Origin: an uncultured Pelagibacteraceae bacterium
GTDB taxonomy: Bacteria > Pseudomonadota > Alphaproteobacteria > Pelagibacterales > Pelagibacteraceae
Assembly (NCBI GenBank): GCA_902584365.1
Contig: CACHZG010000002.1
Span: forward strand, 57,832-121,831
Length of the DNA: 64,000 nucleotides
Direction: 5' to 3'
The notes beneath the pieces were generated by a model, which saw nothing but the letters and a program-made list of their open reading frames with translations, made no database searches and was not told the DNA's origin. Each line of letters opens with the position of its first letter. Position 1 is the stretch's first letter. Both the position numbers and the translations under genes were made by a program. Positions 33,040-42,905 of the stretch are shown piece by piece.

Positions 33040-33425
33040 AAAAAAAGAAAATTCTCATTGTGGCAGCTAACTATTATTCAAATATAATAAACAAAAAACT
33101 GAAAATAGTTTGTGATTTGTTAAAGAAAAGTAAAATAGATTATAAAGTTATAATAGTTTCTGGATCATTTGAAATACCTCTTGCAATTTCCAAAAATATA
33201 AAAAAATATGATGCTTTTATAGCATTAGGCTGTATTATAAGGGGTCAAACTAACCACCATCAATTGATAGCTCAGGCTATATTTAATGGTTTAATAAATT
33301 TAATGATTAATAGTAAGAAGCCAATAGCTAACGCAATTTTGACTACAAATTCTATAAGTCAGGCAAATCAAAGAATAAAGAAAAAATCCCTAGAAGCTGT
33401 TGAAGCTATTAGAAGTTTTCTTTAA
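33036..33425 (+). CDS. ribH: 6,7-dimethyl-8-ribityllumazine synthase
   Basis: VSGSFEIPLAI, ALGCIIRGQTNHHQLIA. Confidence 0.93.
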   Translation: MKKKKILIVAANYYSNIINKKLKIVCDLLKKSKIDYKVIIVSGSFEIPLAISKNIKKYDAFIALGCIIRGQTNHHQLIAQAIFNGLINLMINSKKPIANAILTTNSISQANQRIKKKSLEAVEAIRSFL

Positions 33426-33429
33426 AATT

Positions 33430-33822
33430 ATGGTAAATAAAAAAATTGTTACACCTAGGGTAAAAATTATTCAGAATTTATATTCTAAAAAATCAAATCC
33501 TGAAATTTCGATTAAATATAGCAAAAATCAGTTTAAAAAGTTTATCAAAGATGTCACTGAGGGAACAATAGAACGAGAGGAATTAATTGATGATATTATA
33601 AAAAAGAATCTAAAAGATGATATAAATACGAATAAAACTGATAAAATACTCCTTATAATAATACATGCTGCAATTTATGAGTTCTTATTTAAACATAATA
33701 ACAATATAAGCGTAATAATAAGTGAATATTTGAAGACTGCTGAGGCATTTCTAGAAAAAGGAAAAATTGCTTATTTAAATGCTATTCTAGATAAAATTTC
33801 CAAAATTCTAAGAAAAAGTTAA
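33430..33822 (+). CDS. nusB: transcription antitermination protein NusB
   Basis: Small helical protein after ribH; LLIIIHAAIYEF, ISEYLKTAEAF, AYLNAILDKI; probable start 33430. Confidence 0.85.
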   Translation: MVNKKIVTPRVKIIQNLYSKKSNPEISIKYSKNQFKKFIKDVTEGTIEREELIDDIIKKNLKDDINTNKTDKILLIIIHAAIYEFLFKHNNNISVIISEYLKTAEAFLEKGKIAYLNAILDKISKILRKS

Positions 33823-33900
33823 TTTTTTTGTTATTTACGCAATAATTTTGTAAGTTTTACTTGCGTTTCATATATTAATTTGGCAATTATCTTTTTTTAT

Positions 33901-36003
33901 ATGAATGCACCATTAGAACTTTTATACTTAGTAATATTTACAGGCGTTTTAGCCGTCGCCTACAGTTATATACTCTCTGGTCAAATTTTATCATCTAACA
34001 ATGGAAATGCTAAAATGCAAGAGATTGCATCAGCTATCCAAATAGGAGCCAAAGCTTACCTAAACAGACAATATAAAACTATTTCTGCTGTTGGTTTAAT
34101 AGTGCTTATAATTGTAAGTTATTTTTTTAACATTCTAGTAGGATTTGGATATTTATTGGGAGCAGCTTTGTCAGGTGTCGCTGGTTACGTAGGAATGCTT
34201 ATTTCTGTTGAAGCGAATGTGAGAACAGCAGAAGCTTCTAGAAAAAATTTGCAGTCAGGCTTGTCTATAGCTTTTAAATCTGGAGCTATCACCGGTCTTT
34301 TAGTTGCTGGCTTAGCATTATTAGCAATTTCAATTTACTATTTGATTTTAATCAATCTTGATGCTGGAGATCGTGAAACTATAAATGCTTTAGTTGCTCT
34401 AGGTTTTGGTGCTTCTTTAATATCAATTTTTGCTAGATTGGGTGGCGGTATTTTTACAAAGGGAGCTGACGTGGGTGCTGATTTAGTCGGTAAAGTAGAA
34501 GCGGGTATACCAGAGGATGATCCTAGGAACCCAGCTGTTATTGCAGATAACGTAGGTGATAATGTGGGTGATTGCGCAGGAATGGCAGCTGATCTATTTG
34601 AAACTTATGCAGTTACAATAGTTGCGACTATGGTTCTGGCTTCAATCTTCTTTCCAAATGATACTAATATGATGATATATCCTTTAGTGATAGGAGGATC
34701 ATGTATTATAACCTCAATAATTGGAACCTGGTTTGTAAGATTAGGTAAAAGCCAAAATATTATGGGGGCACTATATAAAGGTTTTATTGCAACAGCAGTT
34801 TTATCTCTAATAATTCTTTACCCAATAACAGACTCTTCAATAGGTTTAGAAAAAAATTATAATTTGAACAATTCTTCTTTCAATGGGTTGGATTTATACA
34901 TTTGCGCAATAGCCGGTTTAGTTGTTACCGGTTTAATAATTTGGGTAACTGAGTATTATACTGGTACAAATTATCGTCCAGTTAAAAGTGTAGCAAAATC
35001 CTCTACAACAGGTCATGGAACTAATGTAATTCAAGGATTAGCAGTATCTCTTGAAGCTACAGCTCTCCCTGCAATTATTATTGTAATAGGTATTTTATAT
35101 ACTAATCATTTAGCTGGTTTATATGGTATAGCTATTGCTGTTACTTCGATGCTCGCTTTAACTGGTATGGTAGTGGCACTAGATGCTTATGGACCAGTAA
35201 CTGATAACGCTGGTGGAATTGCAGAAATGTCAAAACTACCAAAAAGTGTAAGAAAAACTACAGATGCTCTTGATGCGGTAGGGAACACAACAAAAGCTGT
35301 TACCAAAGGTTATGCCATTGGTTCTGCTGGTTTGGGTGCGTTAGTATTATTTGCTGCATATACGGAAGATATAAAATACTATTCTAATGATAATACGTCA
35401 TCATTGTATGGTTTAGTAGTTGACTTCGATCTGTCAAATCCATTTGTTGTAGTTGGATTGTTATTAGGTGGTTTGTTACCTTACCTTTTTGGCTCTATGG
35501 GTATGCAAGCTGTTGGTAGAGCTGGAGGGGCTGTTGTTATTGAAGTAAGGCGTCAATTCAAAAAAATTCCGGGGATAATGAAAGGAAAAAGAAAACCTGA
35601 CTACGGAAGATTAGTTGATTTATTAACAAAGGCTGCGATTAAAGAAATGGTAATTCCATCTCTTTTACCAGTTTTATCACCTATATTACTTTATTTTATA
35701 ATTCTATTTATTGGTGGAAAAGTAGCAGCTTTATCAGCTTTAGGAGCTATGCTCTTAGGAGTAATTGTAACTGGATTATTCGTTGCTATTTCTATGACGG
35801 CTGGTGGTGGTGCATGGGATAATGCAAAAAAATATATCGAGGATGGAAATTTTGGTGGCAAAGGTTCTGATGCTCATAAAGCGGCTGTTACAGGTGATAC
35901 AGTTGGTGACCCTTATAAAGACACAGCTGGTCCGGCTGTAAATCCAATGATTAAAATCACAAATATCGTAGCATTATTATTGTTATCAGTTATTGCTCAC
36001 TAA
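33901..36003 (+). CDS. hppA: membrane-bound proton-pumping pyrophosphatase
   Basis: [48 protein letters not shown] and [16 protein letters not shown]. Confidence 0.96.
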   Translation: MNAPLELLYLVIFTGVLAVAYSYILSGQILSSNNGNAKMQEIASAIQIGAKAYLNRQYKTISAVGLIVLIIVSYFFNILVGFGYLLGAALSGVAGYVGMLISVEANVRTAEASRKNLQSGLSIAFKSGAITGLLVAGLALLAISIYYLILINLDAGDRETINALVALGFGASLISIFARLGGGIFTKGADVGADLVGKVEAGIPEDDPRNPAVIADNVGDNVGDCAGMAADLFETYAVTIVATMVLASIFFPNDTNMMIYPLVIGGSCIITSIIGTWFVRLGKSQNIMGALYKGFIATAVLSLIILYPITDSSIGLEKNYNLNNSSFNGLDLYICAIAGLVVTGLIIWVTEYYTGTNYRPVKSVAKSSTTGHGTNVIQGLAVSLEATALPAIIIVIGILYTNHLAGLYGIAIAVTSMLALTGMVVALDAYGPVTDNAGGIAEMSKLPKSVRKTTDALDAVGNTTKAVTKGYAIGSAGLGALVLFAAYTEDIKYYSNDNTSSLYGLVVDFDLSNPFVVVGLLLGGLLPYLFGSMGMQAVGRAGGAVVIEVRRQFKKIPGIMKGKRKPDYGRLVDLLTKAAIKEMVIPSLLPVLSPILLYFIILFIGGKVAALSALGAMLLGVIVTGLFVAISMTAGGGAWDNAKKYIEDGNFGGKGSDAHKAAVTGDTVGDPYKDTAGPAVNPMIKITNIVALLLLSVIAH

Positions 36004-36449
36004 AATTTATTTTTTCCATACATTTTTTGTCTAATGCTTCCAAGAAACCTATTAACAAAACTTTTCTGATTTTTGATATTCGGAGTAATTTTTTTAGTGA
36101 ACTTTAAATCTTTCATGTCTGCTTTATTAAGAAATTCTTTTTTTTTTAGAATTCCTCTTTCATTAAAAGTTAATACCACTACATTATTGTCTCTAAGAAC
36201 TTGTTGTCCAAATTTATGAAGGCTACCTTTGCTGATAGTTCTCTCAAAATAATACCACGTTTTGTCATTATCTATAGATTTTGAATGAGGATACCCCAAT
36301 AAAGTTCTGGTATCATTAACATTCGTAAAATCTATTTTTAATAAATTATATCTGTTTTCTAGGTAATTAATTCCGTGATTTTTTGTACTCTTTTTTATTT
36401 GACAATTTTGTAATAATAATAAGATTAATGATAAATAAATAATTCTCAT
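36000..36449 (-). CDS. bamE: BamE/SmpA-like outer-membrane assembly lipoprotein
   Basis: Lipobox [28 protein letters not shown]; next to the CBP3-like gene. Confidence 0.75.
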   Translation of the reverse strand: MRIIYLSLILLLLQNCQIKKSTKNHGINYLENRYNLLKIDFTNVNDTRTLLGYPHSKSIDNDKTWYYFERTISKGSLHKFGQQVLRDNNVVVLTFNERGILKKKEFLNKADMKDLKFTKKITPNIKNQKSFVNRFLGSIRQKMYGKNKF

Positions 36450-36968
36450 ATGTTTAGTTTTTATAAAACAAGTTATACTGAACTCTATACCACAATAGCG
36501 AAGCTTTCTCGAGAAAAAATGTTTTATAACACTATCAAACTTGATGACAAGCTAGAAACTCGTATTTATCTTATTTTTATCCATTTTTCCTTGATATTTA
36601 ATATACTGAAGAAAAAAAATATTGCTAAAAAGATAACACAGGATATTTTTGATAATTTATTCCAAAATATTGAGTATCATTTTAGAGAACTTGGAATGGG
36701 TGATGTATCCGTTAATAAAAAAATGAAAGACTTAAATAGAATATTTTATGATATTCTTTTAAAAATTCAAAATCTAGTTGATGGTGATAAATCTGAAATT
36801 AATATGAATATAGTAAATAAATATTTAATTATTAATTCAAAATTGAGGATAAATAATGATGTTTTAAAGGAATATTTTGAAGATTTCCATAATTTCTGCT
36901 TTAATTTAGATACTAAAGATATTATAAGAGGTAAAATTAAATATAATTATAAACATGGCTGTCCCTAA
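36450..36968 (+). CDS. ubiquinol-cytochrome c chaperone (CBP3/UQCC) family protein
   Basis: [42 protein letters not shown]; upstream of rpmF. Confidence 0.82.
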   Translation: MFSFYKTSYTELYTTIAKLSREKMFYNTIKLDDKLETRIYLIFIHFSLIFNILKKKNIAKKITQDIFDNLFQNIEYHFRELGMGDVSVNKKMKDLNRIFYDILLKIQNLVDGDKSEINMNIVNKYLIINSKLRINNDVLKEYFEDFHNFCFNLDTKDIIRGKIKYNYKHGCP

Positions 36969-37128
36969 ACGTAAAACTACCGTATCAAAAAGAAACAAGC
37001 GAAGATCACATCACAAAATAAAAGATGTGAATATTATTGAGGACAAGAAAAGTGGTGAATATAGATTATCTCACCATATTGATCTTAAGACTGGCTTTTA
37101 CAAAGGCAAAAAAATCTTAGATATTTAA
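36955..37128 (+). CDS. rpmF: 50S ribosomal protein L32 (57 aa; below ORF-track cutoff)
   Basis: ATG at 36955 gives [57 protein letters not shown]. Confidence 0.95.
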   Translation: MAVPKRKTTVSKRNKRRSHHKIKDVNIIEDKKSGEYRLSHHIDLKTGFYKGKKILDI

Positions 37129-37134
37129 TATATT

Positions 37135-38169
37135 ATGATAAAAAAAATTACTATTGCTATTGATGCAATGGGTGGGGAGAATGCCCCTAAAAAAAATATA
37201 GCTGGTCTAGATTTATTTATAAAACAAAATAAAGATAATAATGATTTTTTTTTTAATATTTTTGGTGATCAAGATAAAATTAATAATGAATTAGATAAAA
37301 ACAAGACGAGCAGAGAAAATATTAAAATTTTTCATACAACTTCAGTTGTTTCAGATGAAGAAAGTCCATTAAAAGCAATAAAAAATTCTAAAAACAGCAG
37401 TATGTGGAATGCAGTAAATTCTCAATTAAATTATGGTTCAGATATTACAGTTTCCGCAGGTAATACTGGAGTGCTATTTGTTATTTCTAAAATGATTTTA
37501 AAAAATATTGATAAGATAAGTAGACCAGCTTTAGCAGCACTGTGGCCTAATAAAAAAGGTAGTAACGTTGTATTGGATTTAGGTGCTAATATAGAATGTG
37601 ATGAAAATAATCTTGTTGAGTTTGCAGAAATGGGTTCAGCTCTTTACAAGTCATTGTTTATCAATGAAGTTCCAAAAGTAGCTCTCCTCAATATTGGATC
37701 TGAGGAAATTAAAGGAACAGACACAATAAAAAAAGCTTACAATATATTAAATGAAATTAGTCAAAGAGGAGACTTTCAATTTAATGGATATATTGAAGGT
37801 AATAAAATTCCAGAAGGGGATTCAAATGTTATTGTAACAGATGGTTTTACTGGTAATGTAGCTTTAAAAACAGCCGAGGGCACAGCTAAATTTTTAACAG
37901 ATACTTTAAAAAATGTAGTTTCTGAAAATATAATTTCTAAAATTTTAATATCATTTTCATATTTTAGTCTCAAAAAATTTAAAAATAAACTTGATCCAAG
38001 AAAATTTAATGGTGCAATTTTTTTAGGCTTGAGTGGTCCAGTGGTGAAAAGTCATGGCGCTACTGATAAGATAGGTTTTTATTATGCGATAGATTTATGC
38101 TACAAGATTGTAAAAGGAAATCTTATGAAAGAGATTAAAAATAACCTTTCACATCTAAATGAAAAATAA
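37135..38169 (+). CDS. plsX: phosphate acyltransferase PlsX
   Basis: ITIAIDAMGGENAPKK, SAGNTGVLF, GPVVKSHGATD. Confidence 0.94.
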   Translation: MIKKITIAIDAMGGENAPKKNIAGLDLFIKQNKDNNDFFFNIFGDQDKINNELDKNKTSRENIKIFHTTSVVSDEESPLKAIKNSKNSSMWNAVNSQLNYGSDITVSAGNTGVLFVISKMILKNIDKISRPALAALWPNKKGSNVVLDLGANIECDENNLVEFAEMGSALYKSLFINEVPKVALLNIGSEEIKGTDTIKKAYNILNEISQRGDFQFNGYIEGNKIPEGDSNVIVTDGFTGNVALKTAEGTAKFLTDTLKNVVSENIISKILISFSYFSLKKFKNKLDPRKFNGAIFLGLSGPVVKSHGATDKIGFYYAIDLCYKIVKGNLMKEIKNNLSHLNEK

Positions 38170-38467
38170 TTCAAGGAATATAACTAAAAAAAATATCTCT
38201 AAAGCAATATATTCTAAATTCGGGACTTCTGAAAAAACTATCTCATTATTTATAGATAATATTTTTGATATATTTAAAGAAATTTTAAAAAAAGAAAAAA
38301 AATTAAATATAAAAAATATTGGTACCTTTAAAGTTTTAAATAAATCAAAAAGAGTAGGAAGAAATCCAAAAACAGGTGAATATCATTTAATATCTGCGAG
38401 AAAGTCTATTTCTTTTAAAGTTTCTGAAAGTTTAAAAAGTAAAATTAATAATGATTATAATGATTAA
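38159..38467 (+). CDS. ihfA: IHF/HU family DNA-binding protein (IHF alpha-like)
   Basis: About 100 aa; KLNIKNIGTFKVLNKSKRVGRNPKTGEYHLISARKSISFKVSESLK; before the MerR gene. Confidence 0.85.
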   Translation: MKNNSRNITKKNISKAIYSKFGTSEKTISLFIDNIFDIFKEILKKEKKLNIKNIGTFKVLNKSKRVGRNPKTGEYHLISARKSISFKVSESLKSKINNDYND

Positions 38468-38849
38468 TAAAAATAAGAAATTTCATAAAATTTCTGAAGT
38501 AGCTAAATTACTAGGATTGGTTAATAGTAATAATAAAGCAATGACACATGTCATACGTTATTGGGAAAAAAACTTCAAAGATATTAATCCTTTAAAATTG
38601 GATGGTAACATTAGATATTATAACCAAGAATTATTACAAAAGTTAAAGTTAATTAAACACCTTTTAAAAGACAAAGGTATGACTATTAAAGGTGTTAAAT
38701 TAATTCTTAAAAAGGGAATTTATTCTCTTGACGATTATCATTCATTTAATGTAAAGGAAGAATACTTAAAAAAAAGATTATTAGGAAAAGCGAAAAAAAT
38801 TTTGAATAAAATAAAAAGAATTAAATATGGCAAAAAAAACACACATTAA
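38451..38849 (+). CDS. MerR family transcriptional regulator
   Basis: HKISEVAKLLGLVN...THVIRYWEKNFKDINPLKLDGNIRYYNQELLQKLKLIKHLL. Confidence 0.9.
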   Translation: MIIMINKNKKFHKISEVAKLLGLVNSNNKAMTHVIRYWEKNFKDINPLKLDGNIRYYNQELLQKLKLIKHLLKDKGMTIKGVKLILKKGIYSLDDYHSFNVKEEYLKKRLLGKAKKILNKIKRIKYGKKNTH

Positions 38850-39018
38850 AGTAAGAATGGTCCCAGAGGCTAACCCCGATAGTGCTTTTATTTATTACGC
38901 TAAAAAACCTACAAAGGGTGAAAAAGCAAAGAATAAGCTGAAGTTAAGAAAATATAATCCAAATACGAAAAAGCATGAAATTTTTGTAGAAAAAAAATTA
39001 CCACCTCATAGTAAATAA
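38827..39018 (+). CDS. rpmG: 50S ribosomal protein L33 (no Cys motif)
   Basis: MAKKTHIKVRMVPEANPDSAFIYYAKKPTKGEKAKNKLKLRKYNPNTKKHEIFVEKKL. Confidence 0.9.
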   Translation: MAKKTHIKVRMVPEANPDSAFIYYAKKPTKGEKAKNKLKLRKYNPNTKKHEIFVEKKLPPHSK

Positions 39019-39300
39019 TTATCTCTTTTTAAAATTTTTAAACTCGTATTCTATAAAACCCTTAATCATAGATTTCCATATTCTTTTTGTGATATTAGAG
39101 TCAATATTCATTTTTTTTGACTTATTTTTAATTCTTTGTAAAATTATTTTAATTCTTTTATTGTCAACAATATCTTTTTTAAATTTCTTATTTTTTATAA
39201 TTTGATCAACTAAGTTTGATCTTAATTTTATAATCTTTAATAATTTATTATCTAAATTATCTAATTTTTTTCGTATCTTTCTAATATTTTTATTTTCCAT
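39019..39300 (-). CDS. chorismate mutase (AroQ type)
   Basis: IRKKLDNLDNKLLKIIKLRSNLVDQIIKNKKFKK, 93 aa helical. Confidence 0.8.
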   Translation of the reverse strand: MENKNIRKIRKKLDNLDNKLLKIIKLRSNLVDQIIKNKKFKKDIVDNKRIKIILQRIKNKSKKMNIDSNITKRIWKSMIKGFIEYEFKNFKKR

Positions 39301-39353
39301 AGCGACATTAATTATATATCCGATTTTTAATTTTCATTATATAGATATTAAAG

Positions 39354-40355
39354 ATGTACAAAAAAGAATATAATTTTGTCACTTATTGGTTATTAACCTC
39401 ACTTATATTAGTGTTGTTTATGATTTCTATTGGTGGGTTAACACGTCTAACAGGTTCTGGATTATCAATAACTGAGTGGGAAGTATTTAAAGGAATTTTT
39501 CCTCCTGTAACTCAAAATAGATGGGATGAGTATTTCTTGCTATATAAACAAATTCCACAATTCAAAATCACAAATCCAAACATGAGTTTAAATGAATTTA
39601 AAGTTATTTTTTATTGGGAATATTTTCATAGATTATTAGGAAGATTGATTGGTATTTTTTTCTTAATACCACTCATTTATTTTACAATAAAAAAAGTTTT
39701 CAAAAAGAATGATTTGTTAATATTTTATTTTATATTTTTTTTAATATGCTTACAGGGTTTAATCGGGTGGTATATGGTTCAAAGTGGTTTAGTTGATAAT
39801 GTAACTGTAAGTCATTATAGATTATCATTACACTTATTAATGGCATTTATAATTATTGGTTTAATTTTTTGGTCTTTATTAAATTCCTTATATTTAAAAA
39901 TAGAAACTACCCAAGAAAAAAAAAATAAAACTTTTTTTGATATATTAATATCTTTAATATTTTTACAAATATTTTTTGGCGCATTAGTTTCAGGATTAGA
40001 TGCCGGAAAAATTTATCAAACTTGGCCTCTTATGAACGAAAGTTATTATCCTGATGATATTAAAATTATAAATTTATTTGAATTAGACAATCGAAGTTCA
40101 GTTCAATTTCTACATAGAAATTTAGCATATTTTTTATTTATCTATACATTGTTCTTAGGAGCGCTAATTTATTATAAGCATAAATATTTAATTAATTGCT
40201 ATATCATAGTTTTTGTATTAGTTTTTGCTCAAATGTCTCTAGGAATAATTACCTTATTATCAGGCGTAAATAATTATATTGCATTACTTCATCAATTAAC
40301 CGGTGTAGCTTTATTTTTAAGCTCTATATTTCTTAGATTTAAATTGACTTTATAA
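39354..40355 (+). CDS. ctaA: heme A synthase (CtaA/COX15)
   Basis: GGLTRLTGSGLSITEWEVFKGIFPP, EYFHRLLGRLIG, GALVSGLDAGKIYQTWPLMNE. Confidence 0.94.
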   Translation: MYKKEYNFVTYWLLTSLILVLFMISIGGLTRLTGSGLSITEWEVFKGIFPPVTQNRWDEYFLLYKQIPQFKITNPNMSLNEFKVIFYWEYFHRLLGRLIGIFFLIPLIYFTIKKVFKKNDLLIFYFIFFLICLQGLIGWYMVQSGLVDNVTVSHYRLSLHLLMAFIIIGLIFWSLLNSLYLKIETTQEKKNKTFFDILISLIFLQIFFGALVSGLDAGKIYQTWPLMNESYYPDDIKIINLFELDNRSSVQFLHRNLAYFLFIYTLFLGALIYYKHKYLINCYIIVFVLVFAQMSLGIITLLSGVNNYIALLHQLTGVALFLSSIFLRFKLTL

Positions 40356-40371
40356 ATTATACCTTGTAATT

Positions 40372-40842
40372 ATGCGCAGCGAAATGACCCCATTTATTAA
40401 AAAAAAAGAAATTAAAAATAATTGGTATCTAGTAGATGCTAACAATCTTATTGTTGGAAGATTAGCAGCATTTATATCAAAAGTACTTAGAGGAAAAAAT
40501 AAAACAACATACAACCCACATATTGATAATGGTGATTACGTTATAGTTACAAATGTAAATAAGATAAAATTTTCGGGAAACAAATTTTCAAATAAAAGAT
40601 ATTATAAACATACTGGATTTCCTGGTGGGATTAAAAATTTTTCACCCCAAGACCTTGAAAAAAAAAATAAAACAAACGAAATTCTAAAACTAGCCGTAAA
40701 AAGAATGTTACCTGGTGGACCTTTAGCAAAAAAACAACTTTCTAAACTAAAAATTTATCCTGGAAATAAACATCCTCATGAAATTCAAAAACCTACAGTC
40801 ATAGATTTTAAAAAAAATAACAAAAAAAATTCAGTAAAATAA
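40372..40842 (+). CDS. rplM: 50S ribosomal protein L13
   Basis: NNWYLVDANNLIVGRLAAFISKVLRGKNK, AVKRMLPGGPLAKKQL. Confidence 0.96.
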   Translation: MRSEMTPFIKKKEIKNNWYLVDANNLIVGRLAAFISKVLRGKNKTTYNPHIDNGDYVIVTNVNKIKFSGNKFSNKRYYKHTGFPGGIKNFSPQDLEKKNKTNEILKLAVKRMLPGGPLAKKQLSKLKIYPGNKHPHEIQKPTVIDFKKNNKKNSVK

Positions 40843-40843
40843 G

Positions 40844-41290
40844 ATGGAAAATATTTCTAGCAACAATTCAGAAGTAAATAAAAAAAAAATTAAGTTAGAT
40901 TTTAAAGATAGCAAGTATGCTACAGGAAGAAGAAAAAAGTCTATTGCTAGAGTTTGGGTCAAAAAGGGATCTGGTAATATCTACGTAAATGGCTTAGTTC
41001 TTAAAGAGTACTTCAAAAGACCAACTCATCAATTATTAGTATCACGTCCACTTGAAGTTTCTAAAGTTTCCACTAATTATGATATCAAATGTAGTGTTAA
41101 GGGTGGAGGAATGTCAGGTCAAGCAGGAGCAATAATTTTAGGAATTTCAAGAGCATTAGTTAACCATGATAATGCATTAAAAAAGATACTAAAAAAAGAG
41201 AAATTAACAACAAGAGACTCTAGAACTGTAGAAAGAAAGAAATACGGCCACAGAAAAGCAAGAAGAAGCTTTCAGTTTTCAAAAAGATAA
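40844..41290 (+). CDS. rpsI: 30S ribosomal protein S9
   Basis: ATGRRKKSIARVWVKKGSGNIYVNG, C-terminus RDSRTVERKKYGHRKARRSFQFSKR. Confidence 0.96.
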   Translation: MENISSNNSEVNKKKIKLDFKDSKYATGRRKKSIARVWVKKGSGNIYVNGLVLKEYFKRPTHQLLVSRPLEVSKVSTNYDIKCSVKGGGMSGQAGAIILGISRALVNHDNALKKILKKEKLTTRDSRTVERKKYGHRKARRSFQFSKR

Positions 41291-41331
41291 ATCATTTATA
41301 TTTTTATTCTAAGTGGTATAAGAAAGTTACT

Positions 41332-42351
41332 ATGCCAAATCATAAAATCAAAGTAGCTGTTGTAGGATCGACTGGTTTCGTTGGATTAGAACTTATATAT
41401 CTTTTATCAAAGCACCCTAAAGTAAAAATTGAATATTTGTGTTCACAAAGCAATTCAGGAAAAAAAATTAATTTCTTTGATAAGAGAATTAAAAAAAAAC
41501 TACCAACTTTAGTTAATGAAAAAAAGGTTAAATGGAATAATGTAGATGTTGTTTTTCTTTCATTACCTAATGGAAAAGCTCAGAATATTACAAAAAAATT
41601 GTTTTCAAAATTTAACCATCTTAAATTTATTGATTTGTCAGCAGACTTTAGAATAAAAAAACCAAAAATTTTCAAAAAATGGTATTCACAAGAACATAAA
41701 GCTAAAAATTTAATTAAGGATGCAATTTATTCAATCCCAGAATTTACAGAAAAAAAAATATCTAAATATAGGATTATATCTAATCCAGGTTGCTACGCTA
41801 CTTCAATTCAATTGGCTTTAAAACCCTTAATAATCAAAAGATTAATTAAAAAAAATTCTATTACAATTGACTCGAAATCTGGATATTCTGGTGCAGGAAA
41901 AAATTTTCTAAAAAAATTTAATTCAAAAAACTTTTATTCTTCTTGTGCTTCCTATAGTGTATATAAGCACAGACATATGGCCGAGATAGATCAAGAGCTA
42001 AAAATTTCAAATTATTCTTTTAATCCTCACATAATACCTACTTATAGAGGTATAATTTCAAGCATTTATATTGATGTAAAACAAAATAATATAGCCGGTA
42101 GATTTTTTAAAATTCTAAAAAGTTTTTATAAAAAGAAGTATTTTGTTCAAATAAAAGGTTTAAATAAAAATTTAGGAACAAACGATGTTTTAAATACTAA
42201 TAAATGTCAGATTACAGTTAACAAAAGTAGAAACTCTAAAAAAATAGTTATTTTTTCGGTAATAGATAATTTAATTAAAGGTGCAGCAGGTCAAGCTATT
42301 CAAAATATGAATCTGCTTTTTAATCTCAAAGAAAACAAAGGACTGAGATGA
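41332..42351 (+). CDS. argC: N-acetyl-gamma-glutamyl-phosphate reductase
   Basis: VAVVGSTGFVGLELI, ISNPGCYATSIQLAL, HRHMAEIDQEL. Confidence 0.94.
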   Translation: MPNHKIKVAVVGSTGFVGLELIYLLSKHPKVKIEYLCSQSNSGKKINFFDKRIKKKLPTLVNEKKVKWNNVDVVFLSLPNGKAQNITKKLFSKFNHLKFIDLSADFRIKKPKIFKKWYSQEHKAKNLIKDAIYSIPEFTEKKISKYRIISNPGCYATSIQLALKPLIIKRLIKKNSITIDSKSGYSGAGKNFLKKFNSKNFYSSCASYSVYKHRHMAEIDQELKISNYSFNPHIIPTYRGIISSIYIDVKQNNIAGRFFKILKSFYKKKYFVQIKGLNKNLGTNDVLNTNKCQITVNKSRNSKKIVIFSVIDNLIKGAAGQAIQNMNLLFNLKENKGLR

Positions 42352-42905
42352 AATATCTATTGATTTTTCTTTTATTTATTACTTCTTGTACATCAACTAA
42401 AAGAGTATTTATTTGTGGAGATCACGAATGTATAAATAAAGAGGATGCTAGACTTTTTTTTGAACAGAACCTTTCTATAGAAGTTAAAATCATTCAAAAA
42501 GAAAAAGAAGATTATTTTAATTTAGTTAGACTGAATACTCAAAATTCTGATGATAAAAAAAATATTAGAATCATCAAACGCAACAAAAATAAAAAAATTA
42601 AAAAACTTACTAAAAACGAAATAGTAGAACGAAAAAAGGAAATTAAAGATATAAAAGAAAAATTAAAAAAAGAGAGTAATAATTCAACTAAAAGATTAGT
42701 ATCAAATAAAAATGTAAAGATCAAAAATTTAGAAAATATCGAAAAAGTTTCAAAAGAAAGAAAAGTTACAATAGTTAAAAAAAAAATAATTAAAGATAAA
42801 AATATTTGTAATATCATTGAAAAATGCGATATAGATGAAATATCCAAATACCTAATTAACAAAGGAAAAAATAAGGATTATCCTAATATCTCTTTAATGA
42901 ATTAA
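42348..42905 (+). CDS. hypothetical Lys-rich lipoprotein
   Basis: Signal peptide with lipobox LLFITSCTSTKR, then a low-complexity Lys/Glu-rich body. Confidence 0.6.
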   Translation: MKYLLIFLLFITSCTSTKRVFICGDHECINKEDARLFFEQNLSIEVKIIQKEKEDYFNLVRLNTQNSDDKKNIRIIKRNKNKKIKKLTKNEIVERKKEIKDIKEKLKKESNNSTKRLVSNKNVKIKNLENIEKVSKERKVTIVKKKIIKDKNICNIIEKCDIDEISKYLINKGKNKDYPNISLMN

